This document shows, in pieces, positions 16,820 to 24,625 of a stretch of 64,000 nucleotides of DNA. Made by a program: the position numbers and the translations under genes. Where the stretch lies: the NCBI GenBank assembly GCA_902800495.1, contig CADCET010000001.1, positions 1 through 64,000 of the forward strand, given 5' to 3'. Origin of the DNA: an uncultured Prevotellaceae bacterium (lineage in GTDB: Bacteria; Bacteroidota; Bacteroidia; Bacteroidales; Bacteroidaceae). The notes under the pieces were generated by a model. That model was not told where the DNA came from. It made no database searches and worked only from the letters and a program-made list of their open reading frames with translations. How positions within the stretch are numbered: position 1 is the first letter of the stretch; every line of letters begins with the position of its first letter.

Positions 16820-19087
16820 TTAGAACTCAAATCCGAGGTTCAGGTAGAAGTACGGCTTTTTGGTGCGGTTGCTGTAGCCGAGCGTGGCGCCGACGGGGCC
16901 GAACATCGTATTGTAATAGTAGGCTGCCTGGGCACCAAGCAGGGTGCGACGGTCGAGCAGTTCCTTGGCTTTGTCGGCATGTTGGGCACCGGCCAGGCGG
17001 ATGAGTATATAGCTGTTGCCGCCGATGTGCTGCTGTGCCTGAAGCTGGGCAGCCACGAACTGTTTGTCGACATACTCCATATTGCCAATACCGGCGAAGG
17101 GCATCTGCTGCTCGACGTAGTGGCCGAACCAGTCGCCGCCAATGGTGTTGCCGAAGACGGGAGGAACGATGGTGCCGAAGAGCAGGCGTCCGTAGAGCAT
17201 GGGCTGCAATGTAAAGCGTTTGCCGATGGTGAACGACATACGCCAGTTGGCGCTGACGTCGCTCGTACCCGTCTTCTTGCTCATGATGTTGCCGTCGGCG
17301 TCGCGGTCGTCAATCTTGGCGAAGTTGTTGGTCAGGTAGGCATACTCGGCGTTGAAGCGGGCACCGCGAGTCGGGAAGTACCAGCTGTCCTCGCTGTTAT
17401 AGGCGATACGGGCGCGGTAGCTGAGGAAGTGCTCGTTCTCAAGCGTCACCTGTGGCGAGTCCTCGGCGCCGAGTTTGTTGCGGTAGTGCATGAAGTCCCA
17501 TCGCAGTCCTAACTGGAGGTTGAAGTGTCGCAGGTCGAAGTTGATGGGTATGAACTCGCCCTGAAACTGATTATACAGGATGTTATATTCACGATCGCCG
17601 TCCATATAGACGTCCACGTCGTTACGACGGAAGGAGTAGCTGAGCGTAGGCCGGGTGAAGCTGCGGGGATGGACGGTGAGGTCGCCACGTACCATCAGAC
17701 GCTTGCCTAATCGCAGTGTGATGTCGGTATTGACGGGCAAGGCGGTTTTGAACGGGATGTCGAGCCCCAACTGTAGGGCGGCATATTCCTCGGTGTCGTA
17801 GCGGAAACCGGCATGTAGCTGTACTGACTTGCGGTTGCCGGCAGAGAGGACGACGCGTACGCCGTTCTTGTCAGGCACTAAGCGGCATTCGGCTGTCTGG
17901 TAGAACAAGTCCATACGCATGCACGTGGTGAGCTCCTGTGCCAACTTGGCATCGATGCTGTCTGTCTTTTGTAGATGGAATTTCTGACGGAGGAACCGCT
18001 CTGCCTGCGGTGTCATGTTGTCGAACGTATAGCCCGTGACGTACTGCTTCTCGGTCATCACCTGCGGACGCAGCGGATGGTAGATGATGGGATGGTACGA
18101 GCTGTCGATGCCTATGCGCTCCTTCAGGGCGATAATCTCGTCCCAGTGGCGCATAGCCTCCTCTTCGCCATAGCGTATCAGCGAGTCGATGGCGGTCGCT
18201 GTAAAGCTGGCGGTAGAGTAACCGTGCGGGTTGACGTTCATATACAGGTCGGTGATGGCCTTGTTCTCATCGTATTTGTTCACACAGTTCACGTCGATAA
18301 TCTGGCCCACGATGCTCATCGTGCCTCCGATGTCTTCGGCCGTCTTCGGCTTGCCCGACAGTGTGATGCCGATGACGATGTCGGCGCCCATCTCACGGGC
18401 CACGTCAACGGGGTAGTTGTTCTTCAGACCACCGTCAACCAGCACCATGTCGCCGATTCTGACGGGCGAGAAGGCGGCAGGGATAGCCATCGAGGCACGC
18501 ATGGCCTGCGGCAGGCGTCCGCTGTGGAATACCACTTCGCTGTTGTCCATGATGTTAGTAGCCACACAGGCAAAGGGGATGCGCAGGTCGCGGTTGAAGT
18601 CGAGCGAGTCGGTATAGCCCACACACAGCTGCTGGAACAGTTCGGCCAGGTTCTTGCCCTTGATGATGCCGCCGGCGTTCAAGTCCTTCTTGCCGATGGT
18701 CAGGCCCGTGCTGAAGAGATAGGTGTTCTGCTTCCTACGGTCGCTGAGGCTCTGGCGGCTCAGGTCTTCCTTGTCGGTGATGACATAGCTCCAGTCCTGT
18801 GCCCTGACCATTGAGTCGAGCGAATGGGCATTGTAGCCTATGGCGTAGAGTCCGCCGATGATGCTTCCTATCGACGTGCCGGTGACGATGTCGATGGGGA
18901 TGCCTGCCTGTTCCAACACCTTCAGCACGCCGATATGAGCCATGCCCTTGGCACCGCCGCCGCTAAGGACGACGCCCACGGTAGCTCGTTTCGGACGCTG
19001 CTGCTGCGCCTGTTCCTGTTCCTGTTCTTGCGCATTGGCTGTGCCACACATCAGCACAACAGCCAATATCATGATTATCTTCTTCAT
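16820..19087 (-). CDS. Patatin-like phospholipase fused to an outer-membrane barrel
   Basis: The 755-residue protein resembles the PlpD (type Vd) class. A signal peptide (ending TANAQ) is followed by a short EQ-rich linker and then a patatin domain. That domain carries the oxyanion loop LSGGGAKGMAHIG (about 41-53), the nucleophile GTSIGS with Ser72, and the DGG motif in LVDGGLKNNYPVDVA at about 217-231. A POTRA-like stretch and a C-terminal barrel ending YFYLNLGFEF follow. It should cleave acyl chains of phospholipids at or outside the outer membrane. It lies four bases after the AraC-type regulator gene. Confidence 0.9.
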   Translation of the reverse strand: MKKIIMILAVVLMCGTANAQEQEQEQAQQQRPKRATVGVVLSGGGAKGMAHIGVLKVLEQAGIPIDIVTGTSIGSIIGGLYAIGYNAHSLDSMVRAQDWSYVITDKEDLSRQSLSDRRKQNTYLFSTGLTIGKKDLNAGGIIKGKNLAELFQQLCVGYTDSLDFNRDLRIPFACVATNIMDNSEVVFHSGRLPQAMRASMAIPAAFSPVRIGDMVLVDGGLKNNYPVDVAREMGADIVIGITLSGKPKTAEDIGGTMSIVGQIIDVNCVNKYDENKAITDLYMNVNPHGYSTASFTATAIDSLIRYGEEEAMRHWDEIIALKERIGIDSSYHPIIYHPLRPQVMTEKQYVTGYTFDNMTPQAERFLRQKFHLQKTDSIDAKLAQELTTCMRMDLFYQTAECRLVPDKNGVRVVLSAGNRKSVQLHAGFRYDTEEYAALQLGLDIPFKTALPVNTDITLRLGKRLMVRGDLTVHPRSFTRPTLSYSFRRNDVDVYMDGDREYNILYNQFQGEFIPINFDLRHFNLQLGLRWDFMHYRNKLGAEDSPQVTLENEHFLSYRARIAYNSEDSWYFPTRGARFNAEYAYLTNNFAKIDDRDADGNIMSKKTGTSDVSANWRMSFTIGKRFTLQPMLYGRLLFGTIVPPVFGNTIGGDWFGHYVEQQMPFAGIGNMEYVDKQFVAAQLQAQQHIGGNSYILIRLAGAQHADKAKELLDRRTLLGAQAAYYYNTMFGPVGATLGYSNRTKKPYFYLNLGFEF

Positions 19088-19091
19088 CTTT

Positions 19092-19988
19092 TTAATTTTG
19101 ATATTTCTTGCGATATTCCAATGGCGTCATACCCGTGTGCTCCTTGACGTATTTGCCGAAGAACGACGCATTGGGGAAGTTCAGGTCATTGGCTATCTCC
19201 TGCATCGTCATGTCGGTATAGCGCAACCGATGCTCGATAGCCTTGATGGTAAAGAACTCAATCATCAAACTCGGACGGCGATTGATGGTTTCCTTCAGAA
19301 TGGTCGACAGGTATTTGGGCGTTACATTCAGCAGCTTGGCGAAGTCGTCCACCTTGCGGATGCGCCCGTCGCTCTGTTCCACCAGTTGCATGAACTTGTC
19401 GGCTAACAGGCGTTTGTGGTAGCCCGCCGATGTGCTCTCTTCAGTTTTCAACTCTGCATAGTACTCTTTGTTGCGCCGCATCATGCTGAGCATCTCCATC
19501 ATCATGGTGCTGACGAGCGACCTCACGATTTCAGTATGTAGTATCGGTAAGGGGTCTCTCATGCGGCGGCACAACAGCTGGAAATAGTCGTCTAACAGGG
19601 TGATGTCGTCGTGGGTGAGATGTACTATCGGGTGCTGCTTGAGAAACGTCAAGTCTGCAAGGCTAATCTCGCTATACATATTGATATTCCAGAGTTCGCC
19701 GCGCGAAAACCATATCTGGCGGCAGTTGAAATCCGGCGATGACATGAAATTGCAGACCACGCTATGCGCCATATATAAATATAGGTCGTTCTTCCGAAGC
19801 TGTATCTGCTGTCCGTCGTAGTCAAACTGCGCCATACCGCTAGTACAGATGACAATAAGACCATGACTGTCAAGAGACATCTTGCCCTGTGGCAGCTTAC
19901 CGAAGTTCTCCATCACAACCAGTTCGTCGCTGTCGCCTATTCGCAGGGTGTCGTCTCCTTGACGTGGCTTGAGGTCTTTAATCTCCAT
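19092..19988 (-). CDS. AraC-family transcriptional regulator
   Basis: The 298-residue protein has an N-terminal cupin-like sensing domain (IQLRKNDLYLYMAHS) and a C-terminal double helix-turn-helix. The DNA-binding part starts near residue 195, with VDDFAKLLNVTPKYLSTILKE and MQEIANDLNFPNASFFGKYVK as the two helices, ending in the family pattern GMTPLEYRKKY. It is the first gene of a long minus-strand run (patatin, porin, phosphatase, efflux genes), so it is a candidate regulator of all of them. No operator could be identified. Confidence 0.9.
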   Translation of the reverse strand: MEIKDLKPRQGDDTLRIGDSDELVVMENFGKLPQGKMSLDSHGLIVICTSGMAQFDYDGQQIQLRKNDLYLYMAHSVVCNFMSSPDFNCRQIWFSRGELWNINMYSEISLADLTFLKQHPIVHLTHDDITLLDDYFQLLCRRMRDPLPILHTEIVRSLVSTMMMEMLSMMRRNKEYYAELKTEESTSAGYHKRLLADKFMQLVEQSDGRIRKVDDFAKLLNVTPKYLSTILKETINRRPSLMIEFFTIKAIEHRLRYTDMTMQEIANDLNFPNASFFGKYVKEHTGMTPLEYRKKYQN

Positions 19989-20235
19989 CTTGAAAATGTT
20001 CGTTTTTTACTTTCTCGCTGCAAATTTCTTAAAAAATATCCGAAATTCGCTGCTCTATATTTCTTTATTAATGTTCTCTTACCGATTTCTTGCTGTAAAA
20101 GAGTATATTTTAGGAAATATTGAACAGAAATGGGCGTGTTTTTTACGGCAAAAATGGTCAGTCTATTTGGAATAATAAAGCGTCAAGAAAACCTTCTCTG
20201 CCAAGTGGTACACCAACAAGAAGTGGGGTGAGTAA
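19989..20235. other. AT-rich intergenic region upstream of the AraC gene
   Basis: This 247-base stretch is AT-rich and holds the presumed promoter of the AraC-type gene; no exact TAnnTTTG box was found on the minus strand. It also holds the end region after the histidine phosphatase gene. No reading frame with support was seen. Confidence 0.4.
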
Positions 20236-21525
20236 TTAGCGGGTGCTGTCGTAGGCGTCGAGCTTGGCGAGGCAGTAGCTGCGGAAGTCGGACCAGTGGT
20301 AGTAGGGGGCGCAGTCGGTGGCGATGGGTAGCGTGGCCTCCTGCTCGTTGAGCAACACCTTCAGCAGGACGTCGGTGTCCTGCGGACCGCTGCGGTAGAA
20401 GACGAACTGCAGGTTGGAACCCATGGGGAAGACGCTGGAGCACCACCAGCCTTTGGCTTCGAGCTCGTCGAGGTTGTCGGTGGCGAGGTCGTAGCCGTTG
20501 ATGCCGATGAGGCAGACCAGCGGCAGCAGCACCGTGTCGTGGCCGTAGCGCAGCTGGGCGCCGGGCTGGGGTAGCTGCAGGCAGCTGTCGGCATCGGCAA
20601 TGAGACGGCGCAGCAGGTGGCGCTGGCTGTAGGGCTGGCGTCCGCCGTTGAGCTTGCAGGCACCGTGCTGGATATACCAGAGGGCGTTGTCCACCTGCCA
20701 CATACGGTAGAGGTCTTCTATATGGAAGAGCTCGCGCAGGAAGGTGTTCTGCCGGAGGTGGGTGTTATGCTGGAAGATGCCCATCTTCATGAGGTAGTAG
20801 CTGAAGTACTCCTCGTCGACAATCTCCTTGACGATGTCGGGGTTCTTGAATATCTGTTCCATCAGCCGGCTGTTGCCCATACGGCTGGCGATGTAGGCGT
20901 CGTAGGCCTTGCGGGCCTCGGGCGTCATGTAGTTCTTGCGCAGTTGCCTGTCCTGGTGGTTCATGTACCATTGGTTACGCTTCGTCACCTCCATCGTGAC
21001 CTGCATGGTGGGTTCGGCCTGCAGCAGTTCCATGACGGCGGCTCCCATCGAACCCATGCATCGCGGCACGATGGTGCTGACGGCCTTGACGGTGGCTCCC
21101 TTACAAAAGACCTCGGGGAAGTTCTGCACCATGCGCCGGGCTATCATGCGGTGCTGCTCACGACCGTAGCTGGTCAGCTCGCCCCAGCGTCCTTCGGTGT
21201 CGGCCATGATGAGCCTGATCTCCTGAAGCACGCGCTCGCCGATGGGTGTCAGTTCGTTGACACTGTCGGCCTGGAGCATCATCAGGTAGGGCGTGTCGAA
21301 GCCCGTGCGGTTGTTGATGTAGCGCGACCCGTGGCGACCGTAGTGCGAGATGTAGAAGGGGCGCTTGCCTGCCGGTGGCGGCGTCTGTTGCGCGGTGATG
21401 GTGTCGGGGTAGATATGGTAGTTGCACGAGGCGTATGTGGGCATCTCGCGAATCAAGTCGATCACTGTCTGGGCATTGAGCGACCAAGGCAGGAGCAGCA
21501 GGAGGTAAAGGGGTAGATATCTCAT
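20236..21525 (-). CDS. Histidine-type acid phosphatase (active-site residues intact)
   Basis: The 429-residue product has a signal peptide (ending SLNAQ) and is a secreted or periplasmic branch-2 histidine phosphatase, a family that includes phytases and multiple inositol polyphosphate phosphatases. The catalytic signature is HYGRHGSRY (His65 would carry the phosphate), and the HD proton-donor motif is in RYGHDTVLLPL near residue 323. Its start overlaps the stop of the upstream paralogue by four bases, so both are translated together. The physiological substrate is not known. Confidence 0.88.
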   Translation of the reverse strand: MRYLPLYLLLLLPWSLNAQTVIDLIREMPTYASCNYHIYPDTITAQQTPPPAGKRPFYISHYGRHGSRYINNRTGFDTPYLMMLQADSVNELTPIGERVLQEIRLIMADTEGRWGELTSYGREQHRMIARRMVQNFPEVFCKGATVKAVSTIVPRCMGSMGAAVMELLQAEPTMQVTMEVTKRNQWYMNHQDRQLRKNYMTPEARKAYDAYIASRMGNSRLMEQIFKNPDIVKEIVDEEYFSYYLMKMGIFQHNTHLRQNTFLRELFHIEDLYRMWQVDNALWYIQHGACKLNGGRQPYSQRHLLRRLIADADSCLQLPQPGAQLRYGHDTVLLPLVCLIGINGYDLATDNLDELEAKGWWCSSVFPMGSNLQFVFYRSGPQDTDVLLKVLLNEQEATLPIATDCAPYYHWSDFRSYCLAKLDAYDSTR

Positions 21526-22853
21526 TTCTTGCTATTTTCTTGTCCGTTGAATCTCATGTTCTCGTAGCGGTAGAGTTTGCGCAGATAGTAGCGCTTCACG
21601 TCCTGCCAGTGGTAGTAGGGGGCGCAGTCGGTGTCGATGGGCAGCCGTGCCTCGTGTCCGTTGAGCAGCACCTTGACGAGCACGTCGGGGTCGTCGTGCC
21701 CGTTGCGGTAGTGTATCATCACGATGCTGCCGCCGAGAGGTGCGATGCGGTAGTTGGCCCATCCGGCCAGTTCGAGCGAGTCGAGGTTGTCGGTCTGCAG
21801 ACCGCAGTTGTCGAGTTCCATGAGCGAGGCTAACGACATCAGCACGTTCTGGTGGGTATAGCGGGCGTGCATCATCGGGGCGTAGCGTTTCAGCACACTG
21901 TCGCCCATGTGAATCATGTTTCTCAGCACGGCGCGTTGCAGGTAGGGCTGTGTGCCGCCGTTGAGCGTGCAGCCGCCGTAGTTGATGTAGTTCCAGGCGT
22001 TCTGGTTCCGCCAGTGGCGGTGTATCTCCTCGGGGGTGAAGATGTCGAAGAGCGTCACCTTGCCGGCGAGTTCCGTATGCTGTATGCTGCCTGCGAGGCG
22101 GAAGAGCTGTCGGCTGAGTTCTGTTGCGTCGATGTTGCTGATGACGTAGTTTTGGTCGCTGAAGAGCGATGTCATCAGGCGTGCGTCGTTCGTGTTGAGG
22201 GCTGTGAAGCGGTCGAAGCGAATCTGTGTCAGCGAGTCGGTGCGGCGGTCGGTCAGCAGCTTGTCCTCGGGGTCCATGAAGCGCAGTTCGCGGACCGATG
22301 CCCTGAGCTCCTGCTGTAGTGGCTGACGCATCGCTGAGAGTTGCACCATGGCCTCCTGCATGGTCATGATGCAGCGGTTGTCGACGACGCTGCGGGCGCT
22401 GTAGTAGCCTTTTGGTACAAAGGCGTCGGGCAGTCGCTCTACTAACTGGCGCATCAGGGCTCTGCTCTGCTTGGCGCCCTTCTCAGTCAGCTCGCCGGTG
22501 CGGCCTCGGGCCTCCTGACGCAGCAGGTCGAGACGCTGCATGACGTCGCGCCCTAACTTTGTCAGCTTGCCTACGCTGTCGGCGCGGGCGAAGACGCTGT
22601 ATGGCCATTCGTAGTTTTCGGGCTGGTCGAGGTAGTAGCCTGAGGAACAGGCGTAGTGGTTGACGTAGAACGGCTTCTTGCCTCCCGGCACGGGTGTGTC
22701 CTTCGACTGACGGGGCAGGGGCATGGCGTAGCTCATGCCTGCCGCACGGTTCACGTCGGCCTTCAGTTCCTTGCTGACAGGAGCATTCTGACCGGCGGCC
22801 GTGGCGGCTGTCAGGATGATGGTCAGCACAACACTAAAGAGTCTCTTGTTCAT
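21522..22853 (-). CDS. Histidine-phosphatase-fold protein without catalytic residues
   Basis: The 443-residue product aligns end to end with the next gene, including the shared pattern KKPFYVNHY and the C-terminal block CAPYYHWQDVKRYYLRKL. The active-site segment RHGSR is replaced: HYACSSGYY stands where the paralogue has HYGRHGSRY, so the phosphate-carrying His is Ser70. The HD motif is replaced by HQ in ARYTHQNVL. A signal peptide is present (ending AAGQ). It is probably an exported pseudoenzyme, perhaps a binding or regulatory partner of the active paralogue. The frame is fully open, so this is not recent decay. Confidence 0.85.
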   Translation of the reverse strand: MNKRLFSVVLTIILTAATAAGQNAPVSKELKADVNRAAGMSYAMPLPRQSKDTPVPGGKKPFYVNHYACSSGYYLDQPENYEWPYSVFARADSVGKLTKLGRDVMQRLDLLRQEARGRTGELTEKGAKQSRALMRQLVERLPDAFVPKGYYSARSVVDNRCIMTMQEAMVQLSAMRQPLQQELRASVRELRFMDPEDKLLTDRRTDSLTQIRFDRFTALNTNDARLMTSLFSDQNYVISNIDATELSRQLFRLAGSIQHTELAGKVTLFDIFTPEEIHRHWRNQNAWNYINYGGCTLNGGTQPYLQRAVLRNMIHMGDSVLKRYAPMMHARYTHQNVLMSLASLMELDNCGLQTDNLDSLELAGWANYRIAPLGGSIVMIHYRNGHDDPDVLVKVLLNGHEARLPIDTDCAPYYHWQDVKRYYLRKLYRYENMRFNGQENSKK

Positions 22854-22881
22854 GTCGCTGTCGTATCGTTAGTGATGATTC

Positions 22882-23631
22882 TTACTCGAAATAGAAGGTG
22901 AGGGTGATCATTTTGGCGTGCCCCGATGTGACGCTGTTGGTATAGACACGTTGCGTGGCGTCGGTCAGCTCGTCGGCGTGTCCCTTGTCAATCGCATCCG
23001 TCAGGCTGTAGCTGAACTTCAGTTCGGGAATGAGCTTGAAGAAGGGCAGGTAGAGGTCGCAGCCGAAGCCTAACTCCAGCATCATGTCGTAGCGCTTCAG
23101 CTGGATGTAGTCCTGCGACTTGCTGGTGAGGTTCACCATCGGGTTGATGCCGGCGGTGATGTAGGGACGGTAGTTGTTGAAGCGCTCGGCGCTGAACTTC
23201 AGGTCGAGGGGAAAGGCGATGTAGGTGTTCTTCATGTCCTGGCTCTTCTCGAGGATGCGGCCGTCGGCGTCTGTCTGGTTCAGATGCCGGAACACCAAGT
23301 GCTTGGCACCGAAGTGCATGGTGGGCTGCAGGCGCAGCGCAAAGTGCTTCGACAGCCGCTGGTCGGCCAGTACGCCGACGCTGAAGCCCGGGTTCCAGTT
23401 GTCCTGGTCGCAGACGACGGTCTCGGTGGTTGTCGTGCCGTCGTCGAGGGTGATGATCTGCGGGCCGACGTTCTGAAGTTCGATGTCCTGAATGTGGAAA
23501 CCCACGGAGATGCCGAAGTGCGTAGGGCGCAGGTCAATGTAGGGTTTGTTCTGCGGCTTGCGCTCCTGACCGTTGGCCATCGTGGCTGCCAAGACTATAT
23601 ATAATAAGGTGAATAGTTTTCTCATATACAT
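22882..23631 (-). CDS. porT: PorT-family outer-membrane beta-barrel protein
   Basis: The 249-residue product has a signal peptide (ending MANGQ) and an eight-strand-like barrel pattern ending LTFYFE. The opening IDLRPTHFGISVGF and the overall length resemble PorT, an outer-membrane component linked to type IX secretion in Porphyromonas. ATG 23625 is an alternative start two codons in. It lies upstream of the histidine-phosphatase pair on the same strand with a 28-base gap. General opacity-type barrel proteins look similar, so the exact name is a moderate-confidence call. Confidence 0.65.
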   Translation of the reverse strand: MYMRKLFTLLYIVLAATMANGQERKPQNKPYIDLRPTHFGISVGFHIQDIELQNVGPQIITLDDGTTTTETVVCDQDNWNPGFSVGVLADQRLSKHFALRLQPTMHFGAKHLVFRHLNQTDADGRILEKSQDMKNTYIAFPLDLKFSAERFNNYRPYITAGINPMVNLTSKSQDYIQLKRYDMMLELGFGCDLYLPFFKLIPELKFSYSLTDAIDKGHADELTDATQRVYTNSVTSGHAKMITLTFYFE

Positions 23632-23738
23632 TTTAATAACGCAGAAAGTGACCCTTTATTATATCGCTGTCAATTTCGACACTGTATAAATTGCAAAAAA
23701 AAGATACCAAAAATTAGGTATATCTGAAAAATATTATT

Positions 23739-23746
23739 TACCTTTG
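23739..23746 (+). promoter_or_regulatory. -7 box TACCTTTG for the ferredoxin gene
   Basis: A perfect TAnnTTTG box lies about 48 bases upstream of the ferredoxin ATG. The transcript leader is AT-rich. No clear TTTG at the -33 position was found. Confidence 0.6.
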
Positions 23747-23794
23747 CATCACAATAATTGAGTATTTATTAATTTATTAAAACAATTTGAGACT

Positions 23795-23965
23795 ATGGCT
23801 TATGTAATTAGTGACGACTGCATCGCATGTGGAACATGTGCAGGCGAGTGCCCCGTTGAGGCTATCTCTGAGGGCGAGAAGTATGTAATTGACGCTGACG
23901 CTTGCACAGAGTGCGGTACTTGCGCTTCTGTTTGCCCGTCAGAGGCAATCTCACTTCCGGCTTAA
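23795..23965 (+). CDS. Small 2[4Fe-4S] ferredoxin
   Basis: The 56-residue clostridial-type ferredoxin has two cluster motifs: CIACGTCAGECP (residues 9-20) and CTECGTCASVCP (residues 37-48). Each supplies Cys-x2-Cys-x2-Cys-x3-Cys-Pro, enough for two [4Fe-4S] clusters. It is a cytosolic low-potential electron carrier, probably serving pyruvate:ferredoxin oxidoreductase and related anaerobic enzymes. It is a single-gene unit with its own promoter and a strong terminator. Confidence 0.95.
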   Translation: MAYVISDDCIACGTCAGECPVEAISEGEKYVIDADACTECGTCASVCPSEAISLPA

Positions 23966-24002
23966 TTCTACTGATTAGGCTTTATAAACCAAAAAGAAAG
24001 CA

Positions 24003-24036
24003 GGGACTTCCGAAAGGAGGTCCCTCTCTTTTTTTT
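24003..24036 (+). terminator. Intrinsic terminator of the ferredoxin gene
   Basis: A 9-bp stem (GGGACTTCC with GGAGGTCCC, one G-T pair) closes a GAAA tetraloop and is followed by TCTC and eight T residues. It begins 37 bases after the stop codon. Confidence 0.9.
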
Positions 24037-24098
24037 CTGCAAAGTCATTCACCTGGGCTTTTTCGTCTTTGTATGTCCCTTTTCCCCTTTGCATCTCT

Positions 24099-24126
24099 CG
24101 CGTGCGCGCGCGCGCGTATACACGCA
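24099..24126. repeat. 28-bp alternating pyrimidine-purine tract
   Basis: The sequence alternates strictly from C24099 to A24126, with a (CG)n core followed by TATACACGCA. This composition can adopt left-handed Z-DNA under negative supercoiling. It lies between the ferredoxin terminator and the inverted-repeat element. Confidence 0.75.
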
Positions 24127-24138
24127 GGACTGTTGTTT

Positions 24139-24535
24139 GGTGACACCTCTTACACCAAGCTTGATTATCAGCAGGTTACGGAGATGTTTACCCGCACCAA
24201 TGGTCGCACCAGTGGTCGCACCAAGTGTCACACCAATGTAGGTCAAGCGAATTCGTTTCTTTAATATTTTGTTTGGTGTTTCCGAAAATGTTTCACGGCA
24301 GAGGCCGGAAACGTACAAGCCTCTCGCAAAAATTTCACGGCCGCTCAGAAAAATTTCGCGGCCGCTCGTAAATGTTTCACGGCCTGCCAATATTCTTGCC
24401 TTTTTCTTGGCAAGCGTCTCCTTGCGTCGCCGAGCGCTCTGGTGCGACCATAGGTGCGACCATAGGTGCGACTTGCCCTCGAAAAATAGTCTCTGATTTT
24501 CAGGCAGTTAAGTGCCAGGTGTAAGAGGTGTCACC
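24139..24535. mobile_element. 397-bp non-coding element with perfect 18-bp terminal inverted repeats (copy B)
   Basis: The ends are GGTGACACCTCTTACACC (24139-24156) and its exact reverse complement (24518-24535). Inside are GGTCGCACCA-type units on the left that are inverted as GGTGCGACC units on the right, and a centre with tandem TTTCACGGCC / CGGCCGCTCAGAAAAATTT units. A partner with the same order of motifs is at 1914-2152. There is no gene in it, so it is MITE-like. A target-site duplication was not clear (flanks GTTT and TACT). The rest of the 660-base gap between the ferredoxin and TPR genes holds two terminators and the Z-DNA-type tract. Confidence 0.8.
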
Positions 24536-24567
24536 TACTATTTCTATACAGACGATAACAACTCAAA

Positions 24568-24601
24568 AGTAGGAAGAAAACGATCTCGTTTTCTTCCTAC
24601 T
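24568..24601 (-). terminator. Hairpin terminator after the TPR gene
   Basis: A perfect 16-bp inverted repeat (AGTAGGAAGAAAACGA and its complement, two bases between the arms) starts 25 bases past the stop of the TPR gene. On the minus strand it is followed by TTTTGAG. The symmetrical A/T flanks may let it work in both directions. Confidence 0.7.
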
Positions 24602-24625
24602 TTATTTAGTTATCTTTGTTGATGA

